From contig CAAEDD010000149.1 of assembly GCA_900754515.1 (NCBI GenBank), positions 1 through 18,943 of the forward strand: 18,943 bases of DNA. The letters are read 5' to 3'. Positions 14,793 through 18,943 of the stretch are shown here, one piece after another. The notes under the pieces were generated by a model, which made no database searches, had not been told where the DNA came from, and saw nothing but the letters and a program-made list of their open reading frames with translations. The position numbers were made by a program, and so were the translations under genes. Positions within the stretch are counted from its first letter, which is position 1. Each line of letters starts with the position of its first letter. The DNA is from an uncultured Oscillospiraceae bacterium (GTDB taxonomy: Bacteria > Bacillota > Clostridia > Oscillospirales > Oscillospiraceae).

Positions 14793-15705
14793 GGTATTCA
14801 TTGACGGCAGCGCCGGCACCACAGGCCTGCGCATCCATGAGCGGCTCTCCGGGAGAAAGGATATAGATCTGATCACCATCCCGGAAGAGTTGAGAAAGGA
14901 TATAAAGGCCAGAGAAGAGGCCATCAACGCGGCGGACGTAGCCTTCCTCTGTCTGCCTGACGCTGCGGCCGTAGAGGCGGCCTCCCTGGTCCACGGCTCC
15001 ACCGCCGTCATAGACACCTCCACCGCCCACCGCACCCATCCCGCCTGGGATTACGGCTTTCCTGAGCTGAAGGGCCGGAGAGAAAAGGTGGCCTCCTCCA
15101 AGAGAGTGGCCAACCCCGGCTGTCACGCCAGCGGTTTTATATCTCTGGTGGAGCCTCTGGTGAGAGCGGGCATCATCCCGCCGGAGCTGAAACTCAGCTG
15201 CTTTTCCCTTACCGGCTACTCCGGCGGCGGGAAAAAGATGATAGCCGAGTACGAAGCGCCGGACAGAAGCCCCCTTCTCTCCGCTCCGAGACAGTATGCC
15301 TTGGGCCAGCAGCACAAACACCTGAAAGAGATGACCCTTATCTCCGGTCTGGAAAACGCGCCTGTGTTCTGCCCCATAGTGGCCGATTATTACAGCGGCA
15401 TGGAGGTCACAGTGCCCATATTCCGGAAAGACGTCAAAGGTGATATTTCCGCAATAAGTGAGGTATACAGGGAATATTACTCCTCCGGCCTGGTCCATTT
15501 TGAGGCGGACGACCCGGAGGGTGGACTTCTCTCGGGAGCTGCCCTCTCCGGCAGAGACGACATGGAAATAAGAGTAGCGGGCTGCGATGAGCGCATCCTC
15601 CTCATATCCCGCTTTGACAATCTGGGCAAGGGCGCATCCGGCGCCGCAATACAGAATATGAATTTAATCCTGGGTCTGGATGAAAAAACAGGTCTGGTAA
15701 TATAA
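14785..15705 (+). CDS. argC: N-acetyl-gamma-glutamyl-phosphate reductase (type 2-like)
   Basis: Reduces N-acetylglutamyl phosphate to the semialdehyde with NADPH, third step toward ornithine. The 306-residue protein has GSAGTTG (8-14) for the nucleotide and the catalytic cysteine C113 in ANPGCHASG; HRTHPAWDYGFPEL precedes it. It is short, near 310 residues, which matches the shorter type 2 ArgC group, not the 340-350 residue type 1 usual in Firmicutes. It overlaps argH at its start and is followed by argJ after 12 bp. Confidence 0.94.
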   Translation: MTKVFIDGSAGTTGLRIHERLSGRKDIDLITIPEELRKDIKAREEAINAADVAFLCLPDAAAVEAASLVHGSTAVIDTSTAHRTHPAWDYGFPELKGRREKVASSKRVANPGCHASGFISLVEPLVRAGIIPPELKLSCFSLTGYSGGGKKMIAEYEAPDRSPLLSAPRQYALGQQHKHLKEMTLISGLENAPVFCPIVADYYSGMEVTVPIFRKDVKGDISAISEVYREYYSSGLVHFEADDPEGGLLSGAALSGRDDMEIRVAGCDERILLISRFDNLGKGASGAAIQNMNLILGLDEKTGLVI

Positions 15706-15717
15706 AGGGAGAAAAGA

Positions 15718-16932
15718 ATGAAAACTGTCACCGGCGGCGTCTGCGCCGCAAAAGGCTTCAAGGCCGCAGGCATACACTGCGGCATACGCAGGAACCAGAG
15801 CAAAAAAGATCTGGCCCTGATATACAGCGAGGTTCCCGCCTCCGCTGCAGCGGTGTACACCACCAATCTGGTGAAGGGGGCTCCCCTCACCGTAACCAAA
15901 AACAACATCTCCGACGGGAAGGCCCAGGCTATGATCTGCAACAGCGGCAACGCCAATACCTGCAATGCCGACGGCATAGAGAAGGCCCAGGCCATGTGCG
16001 CCATGACCGCCCAGGCTCTGGGCATCAAGGCCGAAGATGTTATAGTTGCCTCCACCGGCGTTATCGGTCAGACTCTGGACATCACGCCCATTGAGGCGGG
16101 CATGGCCCAGCTGGTGTCGGAACTGTCGGAGGATGGAAGCGGCAATGCCGCTCAGGCCATCATGACCACCGATACCCAGCCCAAGGAGCTGGCAGTGGAA
16201 TTTGAGCTTGGTGGCAAGACCTGCCATATCGGCGGCATAGCCAAGGGCAGCGGCATGATACACCCCAACATGGCCACCATGCTGGTCTTCATCACCACCG
16301 ACGCCGCCATCAGTCCGGAGATGCTCTCGGTGGCTCTGAAGGGCGACATTCAGAACACCTTCAACATGGTCAGCGTGGACGGGGACACCTCCACCAACGA
16401 CATGGTTTCCATCATGGCCAACGGCCTTGCCGGAAACTCCGAGATCACCGCCCCCGGCGAGGATTTCTATATATTTATGAAGGCTCTGAACACCCTCACC
16501 GTCTATCTCTGCCGCTGCATAGCGGGGGACGGCGAGGGAGCCACCAAGCTGCTGGAGTGCTCCGTCACCGGCGCTGCCGACGAGGCCACCGCCAAAACCG
16601 TGGCCAAGAGTATAATCTGCTCCAGCCTGGTAAAAGCAGCCATGTTCGGCGCCGACGCCAACTGGGGCCGCGTCCTCTGCGCCATAGGCTACAGCGGGGC
16701 GGATGTAGACGTGAACAAGGTGGACGTAAGTTTTTCCTCACCGGCGGGCACCGTAGCCGTATGCAAGGACGGGGCCGGCATTCCCTTCTCCGAGGAGCTG
16801 GCAAAGCAGGTGCTGCTGGAAAAGGAGATATGTATACAGGTGTCTCTGGGTAATGGAGGCGGCCAGGCTGTGGCCTGGGGCTGCGACCTCACCTATGAGT
16901 ACGTTAAGATAAACGGAGACTACAGGACTTAA
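15718..16932 (+). CDS. argJ: Glutamate N-acetyltransferase / ornithine acetyltransferase ArgJ
   Basis: Recycles the acetyl group from N-acetylornithine to glutamate and, if bifunctional, also makes N-acetylglutamate from acetyl-CoA. The 404-residue precursor self-cleaves before a threonine nucleophile: KGSGMIHPNMATML places the cut between A186 and T187. The N-terminal ATGV-type start is seen as VTGGVCAAKGFKAAGIHCGI and the C-terminus ends in the expected GGGQAVAWGCDLTYEYVKIN block. No separate argA or argE is in the window, consistent with a cyclic pathway. The ATG has GGGAGAAAAGA upstream. Whether it is mono- or bifunctional cannot be told from sequence. Confidence 0.96.
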   Translation: MKTVTGGVCAAKGFKAAGIHCGIRRNQSKKDLALIYSEVPASAAAVYTTNLVKGAPLTVTKNNISDGKAQAMICNSGNANTCNADGIEKAQAMCAMTAQALGIKAEDVIVASTGVIGQTLDITPIEAGMAQLVSELSEDGSGNAAQAIMTTDTQPKELAVEFELGGKTCHIGGIAKGSGMIHPNMATMLVFITTDAAISPEMLSVALKGDIQNTFNMVSVDGDTSTNDMVSIMANGLAGNSEITAPGEDFYIFMKALNTLTVYLCRCIAGDGEGATKLLECSVTGAADEATAKTVAKSIICSSLVKAAMFGADANWGRVLCAIGYSGADVDVNKVDVSFSSPAGTVAVCKDGAGIPFSEELAKQVLLEKEICIQVSLGNGGGQAVAWGCDLTYEYVKINGDYRT

Positions 16933-16934
16933 AA

Positions 16935-17813
16935 ATGAATGAGCTGATATTCACCAACTCCCAGAGAGCAGAGGTTCTCACCCAGGCCCTGCCCTACATC
17001 AGGCAGTACAGCGGCAAGATAGTGGTGGTAAAGTATGGCGGTAATGCCATGATAAACCAGGAACTGAAGCAGCAGGTCATGGAGGACATCGTCCTGCTGT
17101 GGCTGGTAGGTGTGAAGGTAGTCCTGGTCCACGGCGGCGGCCCGGAGATAAGCCAGCTTATGGAAAAGCTTGGCAAGGAGCCGGTGTTTGTAGACGGGCT
17201 GAGAGTCACCGACAAGGAGACCATGGACATAGTGCAGATGGTTCTCTCCGGCAAGGTGAACAAGACCCTGGTCAACCTCCTGGAAATGCAGGGTGGCAGA
17301 GCCATGGGCATATCCGGCATAGACGGCGGGCTCATTAGAGCTGAAGCCAGAGACCCCAGGCTGGGCTATGTGGGTAAAATCACCGACGTTGACATCCGCC
17401 CGGTGATGGACATGCTGGAGAAGGGCTATATCCCCGTTATATCCACTCTGGGCTGCGACGAGCAGGGCAACGCCTACAACATAAACGGCGACACCGCCGC
17501 CGCCTTTATTGCCGGGGCTCTGGGGGCCGAGAGGCTCATAATGATGACGGACATCGCCGGGATATTGAGAGATCAGCACGACCCGGCCACTCTTATCCCC
17601 AAGCTCACGGTGAGCCAGGCAAAAGAGCTCTACGCCAGCGGCGTAATCTCCGGCGGCATGATACCCAAGGTGGACTGCTGTGTGGACGCCCTTTCCAAGG
17701 GCGTGGAAAGCGTGATAATAATGGACGGCCGGGTGCCCCACTCCATACTCATGGAGATACTCACCGATGAGGGCGCCGGTACTATGGTAATAGGAGACGA
17801 AAAAAATGACTGA
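16935..17813 (+). CDS. argB: Acetylglutamate kinase, probably arginine-feedback type
   Basis: Phosphorylates N-acetylglutamate with ATP, usually the controlled step of the pathway. The 292-residue protein has K33 in VVKYGGNAM, the glycine-rich VHGGGPEI (65-72), substrate block INGDTAAA and GGMIPKVDCC. Two marks suggest arginine sensitivity: an N-terminal helix before the kinase fold (residues about 9-25) and the C-terminal pattern H269-x4-E274-x5-G280-A-G-T, known from arginine-inhibited hexamers. The gene begins two bases after the argJ stop with only a weak ribosome site (AGGACT), so coupled translation is likely, and it overlaps argD by eight bases. Confidence 0.95.
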   Translation: MNELIFTNSQRAEVLTQALPYIRQYSGKIVVVKYGGNAMINQELKQQVMEDIVLLWLVGVKVVLVHGGGPEISQLMEKLGKEPVFVDGLRVTDKETMDIVQMVLSGKVNKTLVNLLEMQGGRAMGISGIDGGLIRAEARDPRLGYVGKITDVDIRPVMDMLEKGYIPVISTLGCDEQGNAYNINGDTAAAFIAGALGAERLIMMTDIAGILRDQHDPATLIPKLTVSQAKELYASGVISGGMIPKVDCCVDALSKGVESVIIMDGRVPHSILMEILTDEGAGTMVIGDEKND

Positions 17814-18943
17814 CATCAAAGCCATCGACAAACAGTTTGTAGCAAACACCTACGCCCGCTTCCCCGTGGAGCTGGTCAGCGGCAAGGGTTCTCTGGTCTA
17901 TGACGAGAAGGGCAAAGAGTACATCGACATGGGCAGCGGTATTGGAGTTACCGCCTTCGGAATTGCCGACGATGAATGGCAGAAAGCCGTTATCGAACAG
18001 TTGGGCAAGCTCCAGCATATGTCCAACCTCTACTACACCCAGCCCTGCGCCATTCTGGCAAAGATGCTCTGCGAAAAGACCGGCATGAAAAAGGTCTTCT
18101 TCACCAACTCCGGGGCCGAGGCCAACGAGTGCGTCATTAAGGCCGCCCGGAAATATGCCTTTGAAAAGAAGGGTCCCGACTATTACACCATAGTCACCCT
18201 GGAAAACAGCTTCCACGGCCGCACCATCACTACCCTGGCCGCCACCGGCCAGGATCACTACCACGAGCAGTTCCTGCCCCTGACTCCCGGTTTCGTCTAC
18301 GCCAAGGCCAACGACTTTGAAGATGTGAAGGCCAAGGCGCTGGAAAGCAAGGCCGCCGCCATCATGATGGAGTGCATCCAGGGTGAGGGCGGAGTTATCC
18401 CCCTGGATGCCGACTTTGTAAAAGCCGTGGCGGACTTTGCAAAGAAAGAGGATATACTGCTCATCTTTGACGAGGTGCAGACCGGCAACGGCCGCACCGG
18501 CGAACTTTACGCCTACATGAACTACGGAGTGGAGCCGGACCTGGTGTCCACTGCCAAAGGGCTTGGCGGCGGCCTGCCTCTGGGCGCCGCCCTCATGGGC
18601 GAGAAGACTGAGTTCACCCTGGGTTACGGAGACCACGGCTCCACCTTTGGCGGCAATCCCGTCTCCTGTGCCGGTGCCATCAGCATCATCAGCCGCATTG
18701 ATAAAAAGCTTCTGGAGGAAGTAAAGGTCAAAGGCAAGCTTATAAAAGATACTCTTGCCGGTGCCCCCGGAGTGGAGGCCGTCACCGGCATGGGGCTTAT
18801 GGTGGGCATAAAGACTGTAAAACCCGCAGGCGACGTAGTCAATGAGTGCATGGAGAAGGGCGTTCTGTGCCTCACCGCCAAGGACAAGGTGCGGCTGCTG
18901 CCCGCGCTGAATATCCCTGTGGATGTGCTGACCAAGGCCCTTG
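17806..18943 (+). CDS. argD: Acetylornithine aminotransferase (3' end beyond window)
   Basis: Transfers the amino group of glutamate to N-acetylglutamate semialdehyde, giving N-acetylornithine and 2-oxoglutarate; a PLP enzyme of class III. The frame is open to the window edge, with 379 residues seen of about 390-400. Visible motifs are TNSGAEANECVIKAARK, SFHGRTITTLAATG, MECIQGEGGV, LLIFDEVQTGNGRTG and the PLP lysine K251 in STAKGLGGGLPLG. The ATG overlaps the argB stop (ATGACTGA) and has GGAGACG upstream. Such enzymes often also serve lysine biosynthesis as succinyl-diaminopimelate aminotransferases. Confidence 0.96.
   Translation, partial: MTDIKAIDKQFVANTYARFPVELVSGKGSLVYDEKGKEYIDMGSGIGVTAFGIADDEWQKAVIEQLGKLQHMSNLYYTQPCAILAKMLCEKTGMKKVFFTNSGAEANECVIKAARKYAFEKKGPDYYTIVTLENSFHGRTITTLAATGQDHYHEQFLPLTPGFVYAKANDFEDVKAKALESKAAAIMMECIQGEGGVIPLDADFVKAVADFAKKEDILLIFDEVQTGNGRTGELYAYMNYGVEPDLVSTAKGLGGGLPLGAALMGEKTEFTLGYGDHGSTFGGNPVSCAGAISIISRIDKKLLEEVKVKGKLIKDTLAGAPGVEAVTGMGLMVGIKTVKPAGDVVNECMEKGVLCLTAKDKVRLLPALNIPVDVLTKAL

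Noticed and set aside
16929..17849. Long minus-strand open frame (306 codons) opposite argB.
   Set aside because: It covers argB and both its junctions, has a histidine/tyrosine-rich composition typical of antisense shadows and no ribosome site.

Overview
The window looks like a chromosomal stretch from an anaerobic, low-oxygen Firmicute of the class Clostridia, probably near the Oscillospiraceae. This is inference from gene content and style: strong AGGAGG-type ribosome sites, consensus sigma-A promoters, an anaerobe-type Re-citrate synthase of the HMG-CoA lyase-like family, a short (642 aa) aconitase, and many C/G third codon positions. No rRNA, tRNA, CRISPR array, transposase or phage gene was seen. 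Nearly all coding sequence belongs to recognised families, so the novelty lies mainly in how genes are combined and in the intergenic DNA.

Layout. Positions 1-264 hold no gene but a row of five hairpins, the last a rho-independent terminator reading rightwards. A small minus-strand gene (265-513, PepSY-like, tentative) follows, with a leader rich in inverted and direct repeats. From 6343 leftward to 705 runs a minus-strand branched-chain amino acid ABC transporter operon: consensus promoter, 5'-proximal terminator-like hairpin, livJ (binding lipoprotein), intercistronic hairpin, livH, livM, livG, livF, then a cytidylate-kinase-like gene and a terminator-like hairpin.

The second half is built around a 328-bp divergent control region (11806-12133). 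Leftward runs Re-citrate synthase, a GntR/FCD regulator, aconitase and isocitrate dehydrogenase: a complete acetyl-CoA + oxaloacetate to 2-oxoglutarate branch, closed by a hairpin at 6452-6489. Rightward, from a perfect TTGACA-17-TATAAT promoter, runs argG, argH, argC, argJ, argB and the start of argD, which is cut by the window edge.

The two halves fit together. 2-oxoglutarate is the precursor of glutamate, the carbon skeleton that ArgJ, ArgB, ArgC and ArgD turn into ornithine; ArgG and ArgH finish arginine from citrulline. argF and the carbamoyl-phosphate genes are not in the window. Candidate control sites in the divergent region include a GntR-type palindrome over the putative -10 of the citrate synthase gene and an ArgR-box-like site just upstream of the argG -35. 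The ArgB sequence looks like the arginine-feedback-inhibited type.
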